This document shows, piece by piece, positions 8,012 through 16,334 of a stretch of DNA of 61,250 bases (position 1 is the first letter of the stretch; every line of letters begins with the position of its first letter). The notes below the pieces were generated by a model. That model was not told the origin of the DNA, did not search any database, and saw nothing but the letters and a program-made list of their open reading frames with translations. The position numbers were made by a program, and so were the translations under genes. Source of the DNA: Gammaproteobacteria bacterium (GTDB lineage Bacteria > Pseudomonadota > Gammaproteobacteria > Competibacterales > Competibacteraceae); assembly GCA_024235035.1 (NCBI GenBank), contig JACKNE010000019.1:1-61250 (forward strand). Direction: 5' to 3'.

Positions 8012-8980
8012 ATGCTGATCGCTATGCCATCTATTCCTGCCGTTCGTCTGACGGGTTTGCTGAACGCCGCTAGCGTGCTGGCTTGCATGGCTACCCTGGC
8101 TGGATGTGCTGGTCAGCTTTGGTGGATGCTCGATCTGGCGGGACACTTCCGGGTCCAGTATGTCTTGGTGCTGGGTTTTGGCGCACTTTTGGCGTTGATT
8201 CAGCGCCATCATCGCTGGGCGGCGGTGTTTGCCGGGTTCGCCTTGCTCAACAGCGTCTTGCTGATGCCGCGAATCCTGCCAGGCACCGCCGCTGTGGCTA
8301 GCGCCGATGATCCGGTGTTTCGCGTGTTGCTGGCCAATATCAACTCGGGGCACCGTGATCCGGTCGCTATCCATCGTGCTATCCTGCATCAGGATCCCGA
8401 TTTCATCTTGTTACTGGAGATGACTCCCTGGATGTTGGAGCAGCTGGGTGATCTGGCTGGACGCTACCCGTATCGGGTGGCCGAGCCGCGCGAGGACAAT
8501 TTCGGTATGGCGTTGTTCAGCCGGCGACCGTTTCTAAGGACCGAGAGGCTCGCCTTCGGCTCAGCGGCATGGCCTTCCATTCTGGCCGAGTTCGCTGTCG
8601 GCGAGCGCCGCTTGATTTTGCTGGGTGCGCATCCGCCGCCGCCGATCAACGCCGAGCTGGCTCAAGACCGTAATGAGCAATTGGCCTGGTTGGCGCAGCG
8701 TGCTCGGCAAACCGATCGACCCCTGTTATTGCTGGGCGATTTGAACCTTTCACCCTGGTCGCCCTGGTTTAGGCAACTGCTGGTTGATTCCGGCTTGCAA
8801 GACAGCGCCGACGGGCGCGGCATCCAGCCAACCTGGCCAGTGGGTTGGCCGCCGTTGTGGATTCCCATCGATCATGCATTATTCTCGGAGGGTATCCAGA
8901 TTCAGCGCCGCACCGTCGGCGCCGATCTCGGTTCGGATCATTATCCGGTCCTGGTTGAATTTCGGGTAGCGAGGCGATAG
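8012..8980 (+). CDS. Endonuclease/exonuclease/phosphatase (EEP) family membrane protein
   Basis: A 322-residue EEP-fold hydrolase with about three N-terminal membrane helices (residues 10-90), as in YafD-like proteins. Catalytic-core motifs can be followed in order: RVLLANINSG, the metal Glu in FILLLEMTPW, NFGMALFSRRPF, LLGAHPPPP, LLLLGDLNLSPWSPWF, PIDHALFS and GADLGSDHYPVLVEF. All expected metal and catalytic residues (Asn, Glu, Asp-x-Asn, Asp, His) therefore seem present. Proteins of this fold act on nucleic acids, phosphoinositides or other phosphodiesters; the substrate cannot be told here. The orientation of the helices would place the catalytic domain on one face of the inner membrane. 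ATG at 8012 or 8024 are both possible. It is followed 60 bp later by the serine hydrolase gene, perhaps co-transcribed. Confidence 0.85.
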   Translation: MLIAMPSIPAVRLTGLLNAASVLACMATLAGCAGQLWWMLDLAGHFRVQYVLVLGFGALLALIQRHHRWAAVFAGFALLNSVLLMPRILPGTAAVASADDPVFRVLLANINSGHRDPVAIHRAILHQDPDFILLLEMTPWMLEQLGDLAGRYPYRVAEPREDNFGMALFSRRPFLRTERLAFGSAAWPSILAEFAVGERRLILLGAHPPPPINAELAQDRNEQLAWLAQRARQTDRPLLLLGDLNLSPWSPWFRQLLVDSGLQDSADGRGIQPTWPVGWPPLWIPIDHALFSEGIQIQRRTVGADLGSDHYPVLVEFRVARR

Positions 8981-9040
8981 GTTTAAAACGGTTTCAAGCC
9001 ATCCTTTCCATCAACGCTATCCTTCTGAACGGAGGCTGTC

Positions 9041-10060
9041 TTGCTCATGCTTACCCCACCCTCCCACTCAGACCCTGTAATGGACGACGCTCGTTCGATC
9101 GTCGATCCTTCAAGGCGCTTGTTCCTGACTGGATTGGGAACCCTGCTGGTCACCTCCTTGGGGCTGGCTTCGACATCTAGTGAAGCGGCTCGACCCCGTC
9201 ATCCAGTCTCTAACAACTCTTTGTTGAGAGATTTTCGCACGCCCTATCGCTTACCCTACATGAACACGCTCGCGGTTGAAATCGAGCGTTACATCAAGAA
9301 TCTGCGTCGTGCGGGGCGGATCAAAAGCAATGAGCGCACAGCTTGGTTGATCTATGATTTCACCACCCGCCAATATCTGGTGGCGATCAACGCCACCCAT
9401 TCCTACCAAAGCGCCAGCATGATCAAGCCCTTCATCGCCTTGGCGTTCTTTCACAAGGTTCGTGAAGGCCGCTTGCGGTACACGCCTTCTCACCGCGCGC
9501 GGATGGAGGCCATGATCCAACGGAGCGACAACCATGCCACCAATTATTTCATCGAGTTGTTGAACCGAACCAGTCGTCGTTCGGGACCGGCGGAGGCGGA
9601 ACGCACCCTCAAGCGTTACCATCCGGATATCTTCCGGCATACGCGCATCGTCGAGCATATCCCAGGTGGCGGGCGCACTTACCGTAACAAGGCTTCGGCT
9701 CTCGACTATCATCGTTTTCTGTATGCGCTTTGGTACAACCGGTTGCCGTATTCGGCTGAATTGAAACGGCTGATGCATTTGCCCAATCGGGACCGCATCT
9801 ACTCGGATGCGCATGGCGTGGCCCGCCAAACCTGGGTGATCGACAAGACTGGCACCACCGCTCGGCTGTGCGGCGACATGGGTATCTTGATCGCTCAGGG
9901 GCGCAATGGTTACCGCTATCCGTATACCTTCATCGGCATCATCGAGAGATCGCGTCCGACCGGCAGTTACCGAGCCTGGAAGGATGACCGTGGTGATGTG
10001 ATCCGGGAAGTCTCTAGCTTGGCTTACTCGCACTTGCGACGGATGCACAATCTGGTGTGA
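9041..10060 (+). CDS. Exported class-A beta-lactamase-like serine hydrolase
   Basis: A 339-residue penicillin-recognising-type hydrolase. The three active-site boxes are in the right order and spacing: S126-M-I-K129 (in YQSASMIKPFIALAFF), S162-D-N (MIQRSDNHATNYF) and K269-T-G (IDKTGTTARLCGD). The N-terminus contains SRRLFLTGLGTLLVTSLGLA, a likely Tat or Sec signal, so it works in the periplasm. I do not see an obvious Glu166-type general base loop, so true beta-lactamase activity is doubtful; a peptidoglycan or peptide hydrolase role is as likely. GGAGG at 9031-9035 sits five bases before TTG 9041 and eleven before the in-frame ATG 9047, so TTG is the better start. It ends 14 bp from the convergent cyclase gene. 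Confidence 0.85.
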   Translation: MLMLTPPSHSDPVMDDARSIVDPSRRLFLTGLGTLLVTSLGLASTSSEAARPRHPVSNNSLLRDFRTPYRLPYMNTLAVEIERYIKNLRRAGRIKSNERTAWLIYDFTTRQYLVAINATHSYQSASMIKPFIALAFFHKVREGRLRYTPSHRARMEAMIQRSDNHATNYFIELLNRTSRRSGPAEAERTLKRYHPDIFRHTRIVEHIPGGGRTYRNKASALDYHRFLYALWYNRLPYSAELKRLMHLPNRDRIYSDAHGVARQTWVIDKTGTTARLCGDMGILIAQGRNGYRYPYTFIGIIERSRPTGSYRAWKDDRGDVIREVSSLAYSHLRRMHNLV

Positions 10061-10074
10061 TGGTGCGCTGGCCT

Positions 10075-12120
10075 TCAGTCGTTCTGGGTGATGCGCTCCA
10101 CCCGGTAGACGGCAATGGCCTGTTGCTTGCCCTTCAGGTGAACCCGGCTGACTTCCGTGATGCGCAAGCGATCGTCGAGGTCGTGATAAAGCGTCTCACC
10201 GATCAGGGCATGGCTGAGGCTGCTTATGTTTCGATTCAAATAATGAAAGGTCGTCTCGCCGATCAGCACGCGGCAAACGCTGCCGACGGTATGGTGAGCG
10301 TCCTTTTCGAAGCTCTCCAGGCGTGAAGCGCTATTGACCGTATCGCCGAGCACGGTGTATTCCAACCGTCGCCGGCTGCCCAGGCTGCCTGCGACCAATG
10401 GGCCGGTCTGGATGCCGACGCGCATGGCGATGACCGGTAAACCTTGTTGCGCCCAATCCGCATTGAGTTGTCGCAAGCGTTCACCCATAGCCAGTGCACA
10501 GGTCACGGCTCGTGTCGCGTCGGCGGCGATTTCAGCCTCGATCTGGCGCGGCGTCGGGACGCCGAACAACGCCATCACCGCATCGCCGATGTATTTGTTG
10601 ATGACTCCTCCGTGGGTCATCACGACTTCGCTCATCGCTTCCATGTAACGATTCAACCAGTCCATGAGTTGCGCCGGCTCCAGGTTCTCGGCCAGGGTGG
10701 TGAATCCCTGGATATCGGTAAAGAGCACCGTGGCGGTCAGTCGCTGGGAGCGCAAGCGCCCGTCTTCGAGGAAATGCTGGCGTTCGCGCCATAGAGTCTC
10801 TGCGACTTCTGGCGCGACGTGGCGGGCGAACAGGTTCATCATCAGGCGTTTCTCGGTGCGTTCGTAAACCGAGCGATAGACGCTGCACAGCGCGGCGGCG
10901 CTGGTGAGTCCCAGCGCTGGTGCGACCCAGGGCAACCAGAGCTGTTGCGTAAAGGCGATTTGCCAAAGACCGGTCAGCAGCGTCAATGCTCCGGCCATGA
11001 GCATCAGTAGCCAGCGGAAGTGCAATTGGCACAGCGCCAGACCCACGCCGATCAGGCACCCTACCCAGAGCCAGCCAGTTTCCAGATGATCCGGCAGACC
11101 GTGCAGGGGTCTGTCGCCCGCCAGCGCGAAGCGCAGCAATTGGTTGATTTGCAGACCATGCAGCGTGATGCCGGCAATCCGTCCGGTGGCTTCGTCGATG
11201 GGTTGCGGTGAGTGAATGCCTTTTGCTGGGCTGTAGCGAACGGGGACTTGAAAGTCGTCGCGCAAACTAACGGCCATGCTGCCCAGTAGAATGATCTTGT
11301 CGGTCCAACGCGCCGCAGGCACCCACCCTGCCAGGACATCGGTCACCGAGTAAATCTGGGTGGGGTCGATGCGGCCCCGGAAGTCCAGCAGGTATTGGTA
11401 GCCGCCGGCATCGAGGTGGATGTATCCCCCGGTGTCCGTTGTCAGTGGCGGGAGAGTCGTTGCGCCGAGCCGCAGCCAGTCGGCGTTGTGCGGGTCGGGT
11501 TGCAGGCCGATGCCTTTCGCTTGCAGGTAGCGCAGGGCGACGCTCAAGGGGAAGGCGGTGGCGAACTGTTGACCGTCGTCCAGGAACAACAGGCCGCGGC
11601 GGACCAGACCGTCTAGGTCGAGAGGCACGTCGCTGAACCCGATGCGATCGGAGTGCGCCAGGACGGCTGGTGGAGCGATCGCGGGTTCACCAGCGGCGGG
11701 GTTGCCGAATTTCATGACCCAGATGATTTCCGGGTGCTCACGGAGCAGTTGGTTCAGGCGTTCGCTGCCGGGTGGGGCGGGCAGGTCGCGGTATTTGTCC
11801 ACGCCGATCACTTGGGGTCGCCCTTGAAGCAGGCGCTCCAGCAGGTCAGCCAGTATGCCATCAGGCAGGGGATGGCCCCAACGTTGGATATCGGCTTCGG
11901 TTTCACCGATCAGCACGATGCGCTCGTCTGGAGGCGGTGGCGATCGCCAGCGAAGCGCCTGGTCGTAGGCGATGAGTTCCAAATTCTGGAGAGCGCCCAA
12001 GTTCCACAGGAGCAGCACGCCGCCAAAGACGAGATGCCCGAGCAGCAGGCAGACCAGGGGGGCGTGTTGTTCGCGCGCCCAGGCGACCCTGCAGCCAGGG
12101 GTTTGGCCGGATAGTTTCAT
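10075..12120 (-). CDS. CHASE2-domain class III adenylate/guanylate cyclase
   Basis: A 681-residue membrane cyclase making a cyclic nucleotide from ATP or GTP. One N-terminal helix (LVCLLLGHLVFGGVLLLW) is followed by an extracytoplasmic CHASE2 sensor (about 45-345, with IVLIGETEADIQRWGHPLPD), three membrane helices (about 350-420) and a cytoplasmic cyclase domain (about 455-640). Metal-binding Asp residues are in VLFTDIQGFTTLAENL and KYIGDAVMALFG; the transition-state end LGDTVNSASRLES is also intact. ATG 12120 overlaps the stop of the preceding remnant by 4 bp (ATGA), so translation is coupled; an ATG at 12138 is also in frame. The end carries a 20-residue duplication (separate entry). It is convergent with the serine hydrolase and divergent from the TPS genes. 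CHASE2 cyclases are often found near CHAT/TPS proteins, which supports a shared role. Confidence 0.93.
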   Translation of the reverse strand: MKLSGQTPGCRVAWAREQHAPLVCLLLGHLVFGGVLLLWNLGALQNLELIAYDQALRWRSPPPPDERIVLIGETEADIQRWGHPLPDGILADLLERLLQGRPQVIGVDKYRDLPAPPGSERLNQLLREHPEIIWVMKFGNPAAGEPAIAPPAVLAHSDRIGFSDVPLDLDGLVRRGLLFLDDGQQFATAFPLSVALRYLQAKGIGLQPDPHNADWLRLGATTLPPLTTDTGGYIHLDAGGYQYLLDFRGRIDPTQIYSVTDVLAGWVPAARWTDKIILLGSMAVSLRDDFQVPVRYSPAKGIHSPQPIDEATGRIAGITLHGLQINQLLRFALAGDRPLHGLPDHLETGWLWVGCLIGVGLALCQLHFRWLLMLMAGALTLLTGLWQIAFTQQLWLPWVAPALGLTSAAALCSVYRSVYERTEKRLMMNLFARHVAPEVAETLWRERQHFLEDGRLRSQRLTATVLFTDIQGFTTLAENLEPAQLMDWLNRYMEAMSEVVMTHGGVINKYIGDAVMALFGVPTPRQIEAEIAADATRAVTCALAMGERLRQLNADWAQQGLPVIAMRVGIQTGPLVAGSLGSRRRLEYTVLGDTVNSASRLESFEKDAHHTVGSVCRVLIGETTFHYLNRNISSLSHALIGETLYHDLDDRLRITEVSRVHLKGKQQAIAVYRVERITQND
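10184..10303 (-). repeat. 20-residue tandem duplication near the cyclase C-terminus
   Basis: Two adjacent 60-bp units (10244-10303 and 10184-10243) encode SVCRVLIGETTFHYLNRN and SLSHALIGETLYHDLDDR. DNA similarity is visible, for example GTCTCGCCGATCAG against GTCTCACCGATCAG. Related cyclases have one such unit before the LKGK motif, so this is probably a lineage-specific insertion. Confidence 0.6.
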
Positions 12121-12410
12121 CCCAATCCCAGCAGACACCGGGCTTGAGCTTCACTCATGCCGGATGCGAGCAGTCGATCCAATGCCTGCTGCAAGCCTTG
12201 TTGCAAACAGAGCAAATCTCCGGCGACGAATACATCGGGCCGGTCCGCGAAGAGCGCGGCGATGCCGCCTTGAATCGTGACGATGTAGCGGAATTGCCGG
12301 GTGTTGTCGGCCATGGGTTTGCCGTCGCTTTCGGGGTAAACGATGGGGTGGGCTGAGCTGAGAGAGGTCGGCGCTGGATGTGCTGGAGTGGTTGAGAGGG
12401 TTGCGGTCAT
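12117..12410 (-). pseudogene. Internally deleted Uma2-family (DUF820) protein remnant
   Basis: The 97-residue frame begins like a Uma2-family PD-(D/E)XK protein: IVYPESDGKPMADNTRQF, then YIVTIQGGIAALFADRPDVF and VAGDLL. At about residue 67 it jumps to QQGLQQALDRLLASGMSEAQ with a short tail, resembling the usual C-terminal end of the same family. The nuclease core in between (normally more than 100 residues) is absent. The frame remains open, with AGGAG eight bases before ATG 12410, and its TGA overlaps the ATG of the cyclase, so it may now work mainly as a translated leader. Family assignment is from memory of Uma2 sequences. A short functional protein cannot be excluded. Confidence 0.6.
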
Positions 12411-12673
12411 GGTTCATCTCCTGTGGTGCTGGCCCGGCGCCGGGACACGAGATTTGATGATTCGTCATCCTATCACACGCCTGTCATCCCTGCGGTTTGC
12501 TGGCGGTGGCGGATTTTCGCCGATCGGTTGGTCATGCCTGAGTTTCGTGGCTTTGCATCTTTTTTGCGCTGGATTGGTAAGTTGATGATGAGGTGCGGCT
12601 TAAATTGTGTCACTCACTCTGTTTTTTTAGTTAAAAACTGTCTTTACACCGTCAGATTTTTTACATTGGCTGC
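12411..12673. other. Intergenic region upstream of the TPS locus
   Basis: Together with 12674-12832 this is about 420 bp between the divergent Uma2 remnant and the first tpsA gene. The left half is GC-rich and the right half AT-rich. Short open frames here have neither ribosome-binding sites nor recognisable sequence. I see only the promoter at 12674-12702. Confidence 0.5.
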
Positions 12674-12702
12674 TTGATGGAAGAATTTTCTGGAGATATA
12701 AA
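12674..12702 (+). promoter_or_regulatory. Likely sigma70 promoter of the TPS locus
   Basis: TTGATG (12674-12679) and TATAAA (12697-12702) are separated by exactly 17 bp, in an AT-rich stretch 130 bp before the tpsA start. Matches to consensus are 4/6 and 5/6. The long leader that would result leaves room for further control, which I cannot identify. Confidence 0.4.
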
Positions 12703-12832
12703 AAGGTTGGCTTTAGTTTTGAACGCAAGCTCATTGCCAATCTATCCATGCACAGCCTTGAGAGTTGGGATCATGATTTAGGTATGGATGGTTTCTCAAG
12801 GCGTTATTTTTAATAAAAAAAGAGTAAATCTT

Positions 12833-15800
12833 ATGCTGCATTATAGAAAGAATCTAGCCGTGGCCAGTTTTGGCATTGTGCTCGCCAGCACCGTGCAAGG
12901 ACAAGTGACTCTGGATGGCACGTTTGGACCCTCGGGGTCGTTATCGGGACCGAATTACGCTATTACGGCTGATCTTGGCCAGCAGGTGGGCAGCAATCTG
13001 TTTCACAGCTTTGGGGTGTTCTCGATCCAGACCGGGGAATCGGCGACCTTCAGCGGGCCGAGTTCGGTGAGCAACATCATCGGGCGGGTAACCGGCGGGC
13101 AGGTCTCGTTCATTGATGGAGCGCTGCGTTCCACGATTCCAAGCGCAAATCTGTATCTACTCAATCCGGCGGGTGTTCTGTTTGGAGAACACGCTTCTCT
13201 GGACGTGCCTGGCTCGGTGCATATGAGCACGGCGGATTATTTAAAGCTCGGTGATGGTGGACGGTTTGATGCTCGCACGCCAGGGAATAGCGTGTTGACG
13301 GTCGCGCCGGTGGAAGCGTTCGGGTTTCTCGGGGATACGCCGGGCCGGATCGCCATCAATGGCAGTTTTCTCCAAGTGTCGGAAGGACAGACGCTGTCGT
13401 TGATCGGTGGAAACATCAGTCTGAACAATGCCACGGTGTATGCCCCGGCGGGGCGAATCGATGTAGCGGCGGTCGGTTCAGCGGGGGAAGTGGCGCCCAC
13501 GGAAACCGATGTGGTCATGCAGGGATTTGGCAAGTTGGGGAGGCTGACGATAGAACGCGACCCGGCGGCGAAGCGGGTGACCATAGATATGGGTGAACCC
13601 TTTGGGTCAGTGCCTTTGGGCGATCTGGATACCAGCGGCGAAGGAGGTGGGGCGATTTTCATTCGTGGCGGGGAATGGGTGAGCCAAGGCGGGTGGGTGT
13701 TTGCCGATACCTATGGTAATCAACATGGGCGTAACTTGGATTTCTCAGTGCAGGGAGATATGACTCTGGAGAATGGCGCCATTATCGGTGCCTCAACCTT
13801 TGATAATGGCAATGCAGGTAAATTGACCTTGCGGGTTGCGCGACTGAAGTTGATCGGAGGGAGTCAAATCAACGCAGACACGCGGAGCGGTCTTGGACAG
13901 GGTGGCAATCTTGTCATCGAAGCCTCTGGGCTAGTTTTCATCGCTGGTCAGGATGCGAACAGGGTTCCATCTGCTCTCACTACTAACACCTTTGCTCCGG
14001 GCAGCAGTCAGGGAGGGAATATCCGAATCACCACACCCATCCTGACGCTTGAGAATAGCGGTGAAATTGTCAGCGCCACCACTGGTGACGGCAAAGCCGG
14101 CAACATTCGGCTAGACGTGGGACGACTCTTTTTGATCAATGGTGGTCAAGTCAGCACCAATACCGGTTTACGCTTAGCGGATGGTTCTCTTGCAGGCGGT
14201 CACGGACAAGGTGGAAATCTAGTAGTAATTGCTACTGAGTCCGTGTCTATCACAGGTCGGGATGCAGAGAATTTTCGGTCAGGACTATTCGCGAGCTCCC
14301 GCGCCCCAGCTGATGGTCAGGCAGGCGTGATTAAGATACAAACTCCTGTGCTGACACTTGCGGATGGAGGCGCGATTCGGGGCATCACCAGCGGTGACGG
14401 TGCCGGTGGCAATATCGATCTTAACGTTAGGCAGCTAAATCTCACTGGAGGCGGACAAGTCAGCACTAATACTCAAGGTGGTCAAGGACAGGGTGGTCAC
14501 ATCGATATCAACGCTGCTGAATCTATATTTATCGCCGGGCGAGATACGGAGGGCAATGCATCAGGATTGTTGGCCGGTTCCCGCAACCTTGCCAGTGGCA
14601 AGGCCGGATCAATTACAGTACAAAAAGCTCCTCTATTGATGATTGCAGATGGTGGAGTGATTCGAAGCAGCACCAAGGGCGCCGGTGACGCCGGTAATAT
14701 CGATCTTACAGTGGACTACCTAATCCTCACCAGCGGCGGCCAAATCGATATCGGTACTCAGAGAGGCACAGGGATCGGAGGCAATCTGATGATCAATGCT
14801 AACGAGTCCATACTCATCACTGGATGGGATGCAGAAGGTAATCCATCAAACTTATCCGCTAGTTCGCAGCACACTTCTGCTGACAGCAAAGCGGGCATGA
14901 TTACGATACAAACTCCCTTACTGATGATTGCGGACGGTGGGGTGATTCAAAGCAACACTAGCGGTGACGGCGCCGGTGGCAACATCAAACTTACTGTGGA
15001 AGGGCAATTCATTCTCACCGGAGGTGGCCAAGTCAATGCCAGCACGCAAGGCGGTAGCGGGCGAAGCGGTAGCATAACAGTAATCGCTGATGAATCCGTG
15101 CTCATCGCCGGGCAGGATACAGAAGGCAATGTATCGAGACTGTTGGCCAATTCTCACGCGTCCGCCAGTGGTAACGCAGGATCTATTACTGTGAAAACTC
15201 CCCTGCTGGTGATTGCAGACAGTGGGGCAATTCGCAGCAGCACTAAAGGCGATGGCAATGCGGGTGATATCAATCTGGAGGTTGGGCGCTTGAGTTTGAC
15301 AGGAGGTGGTCGTGTCAACACCAATACTGGCCCGCTGTTTCCAGACAAACCAGGTGGGCTTGGTCAAGGCGGACGCATCAATATTTTGGCAACAGAATCA
15401 ATTTTAATCGCGGGGCCAGATTCAGAAGGCAACGTATCTGGGCTGTTCGCCAATTCCCGTGATCCTGCCAAGGGCAAGGCCGGAAACATTACCTTGAGTA
15501 CCCCAGAGATGACGATTGCCGATGGTGGGGGTATCTTTACCCGCTCGGATTTTGTTGGCGGCGGCAATATTATCGTCAGTGCTGACCACATCAAACTGCT
15601 TAACGGTAGCCAAATCAGCTCTTCTGTGGCTGGCGATGAGCGTAGCAAAGGCGGCAATGTCACTATCAACAGCACCAACATCGTCGCTCTGGCCGGCAGT
15701 GCCATCACTGCCCAAGCCAATCAGGGTTTAGGCGGCAACATCAAAGTCAATGCCGAGGTCTTCCTGCACGACGCACCGAGCGTTGATCAAGTGCTGAATG

Positions 15801-16150
15801 CTTCCTCACAAGTGATCGGCAACGACGGCACGGTCCAACTGAACGCCCCCACCACCGACATCAGCGGCAGTCTGGTCGCACTCGACCCGGCCTATCTCGA
15901 CGCCGCCGGCCAGCTCAGCCCCCGCTGTGGTACGGGCGACCTAGAAACCCGCAGCCGGTTCATCATCCAAGGGCGTGGTGCGTTGCCGCTCGATCCCAAC
16001 GACACTGCGCCTGCCCCGACGAGCCGCTGCGGTTCCGAACGGCTCGAACTCGCTTCCACGGCAGGTGAGCGTGCCCCAGGAAACGTGCAACCCCCTGCGT
16101 CCGTTACTGAACCATCGGCGCCAAGCGCATTCGGCTTCAGCAATCGCTGA
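12833..16150 (+). CDS. TpsA exoprotein 1: filamentous haemagglutinin N-terminal (TPS) domain protein
   Basis: A 1105-residue secreted beta-helix protein of a two-partner secretion system. A Sec signal (MLHYRKNLAVASFGIVLAST, cut near VQG) is followed by the TPS domain (about 25-250), including GSNLFHSFGVFSIQTGESAT, SNIIGRVTGGQVSFIDGALR and NLYLLNPAGVLFGEHASLDV, the last matching the NPxG family motif. The middle (about 325-910) is six tandem units. The C-terminal 150 residues (FLHDAPSVDQVLNASSQVIG through to the Pro-rich end) are almost the same as in the second TpsA at 18107. The partner transporter is encoded 184 bp downstream. The frame is open from 12788, but ATG 12833 is directly before the signal. 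The function of the displayed fibre is unknown. Confidence 0.9.
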   Translation: MLHYRKNLAVASFGIVLASTVQGQVTLDGTFGPSGSLSGPNYAITADLGQQVGSNLFHSFGVFSIQTGESATFSGPSSVSNIIGRVTGGQVSFIDGALRSTIPSANLYLLNPAGVLFGEHASLDVPGSVHMSTADYLKLGDGGRFDARTPGNSVLTVAPVEAFGFLGDTPGRIAINGSFLQVSEGQTLSLIGGNISLNNATVYAPAGRIDVAAVGSAGEVAPTETDVVMQGFGKLGRLTIERDPAAKRVTIDMGEPFGSVPLGDLDTSGEGGGAIFIRGGEWVSQGGWVFADTYGNQHGRNLDFSVQGDMTLENGAIIGASTFDNGNAGKLTLRVARLKLIGGSQINADTRSGLGQGGNLVIEASGLVFIAGQDANRVPSALTTNTFAPGSSQGGNIRITTPILTLENSGEIVSATTGDGKAGNIRLDVGRLFLINGGQVSTNTGLRLADGSLAGGHGQGGNLVVIATESVSITGRDAENFRSGLFASSRAPADGQAGVIKIQTPVLTLADGGAIRGITSGDGAGGNIDLNVRQLNLTGGGQVSTNTQGGQGQGGHIDINAAESIFIAGRDTEGNASGLLAGSRNLASGKAGSITVQKAPLLMIADGGVIRSSTKGAGDAGNIDLTVDYLILTSGGQIDIGTQRGTGIGGNLMINANESILITGWDAEGNPSNLSASSQHTSADSKAGMITIQTPLLMIADGGVIQSNTSGDGAGGNIKLTVEGQFILTGGGQVNASTQGGSGRSGSITVIADESVLIAGQDTEGNVSRLLANSHASASGNAGSITVKTPLLVIADSGAIRSSTKGDGNAGDINLEVGRLSLTGGGRVNTNTGPLFPDKPGGLGQGGRINILATESILIAGPDSEGNVSGLFANSRDPAKGKAGNITLSTPEMTIADGGGIFTRSDFVGGGNIIVSADHIKLLNGSQISSSVAGDERSKGGNVTINSTNIVALAGSAITAQANQGLGGNIKVNAEVFLHDAPSVDQVLNASSQVIGNDGTVQLNAPTTDISGSLVALDPAYLDAAGQLSPRCGTGDLETRSRFIIQGRGALPLDPNDTAPAPTSRCGSERLELASTAGERAPGNVQPPASVTEPSAPSAFGFSNR
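12902..13526 (+). repeat. 5' paralogous segment of tpsA1 (copy at 18179-18803)
   Basis: This stretch aligns without any gap to 18179-18803 at a constant offset of 5277 bp, with long identical runs covering the TPS secretion domain. Similarity stops abruptly after the ATGCAGGG at about 13520, where the two genes become unrelated in detail. Confidence 0.9.
13808..15557 (+). repeat. Six tandem beta-helix repeats in tpsA1
   Basis: Units start near 13808, 14091, 14398, 14684, 14969 and 15253, with a partial one at 15557, giving spacings of 283-307 bp (about 95-102 residues). Each unit follows a pattern like GGNIDLNVRQLNLTGGGQV, then a GQGG turn, an ESIFIAGRDTEGN-like segment and an MIADGGVIRS-like segment. 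Unit copies have diverged in DNA, so the expansion is not recent. Confidence 0.85.
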
Positions 16151-16185
16151 AATCCAGTCGCGCTTTGATTCTGGTTGCCAAATCC
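15701..16185 (+). repeat. 3' paralogous segment of tpsA1 (copy at 19994-20478)
   Basis: Gap-free near identity to 19994-20478 (offset 4293 bp). It covers the last 150 codons and continues about 35 bp past the stop codon, as far as the TTCTGGTTGCCAA region. Identity is clearly higher than in the 5' pair, suggesting recent duplication or gene conversion. Confidence 0.9.
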
Positions 16186-16201
16186 ACTGGAGAATAACCT
16201 G

Positions 16202-16318
16202 ATGACCCTCCACAAGATCACCCTGGAAGCGTATCACCCGATGGCGCCGATCTTCCCGGATGCCCGCCTGGAATTGAGCGCGAGACATCCTGCCCTGAAG
16301 GTTCACCATATCCCCTGA
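16202..16318 (+). CDS. Possible 38-residue peptide between tpsA1 and tpsB
   Basis: ATG 16202 follows GGAG at nine bases and opens a 38-codon frame (MTLHKITLEAYHPMAPIFPD, continuing to HHIP). It sits exactly where the paralogous downstream region of tpsA2 has the start of the CHAT gene. It may therefore be a genuine small gene or simply the scar left by the duplication. No signal peptide or known motif is visible. Confidence 0.3.
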   Translation: MTLHKITLEAYHPMAPIFPDARLELSARHPALKVHHIP

Positions 16319-16334
16319 CCTGGAACATTACCCC

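Noticed and set aside
12423..12677. 84-codon frame upstream of tpsA1
   Set aside because: It crosses the change from GC-rich to AT-rich DNA, lacks a ribosome-binding site and covers the likely promoter region.
13808..15557. Regular repeats that might suggest a CRISPR array or a satellite
   Set aside because: The period is about 285-307 bp, in frame and diverged; it encodes beta-helix units. No CRISPR array or cas gene was seen anywhere despite the CHAT protein.
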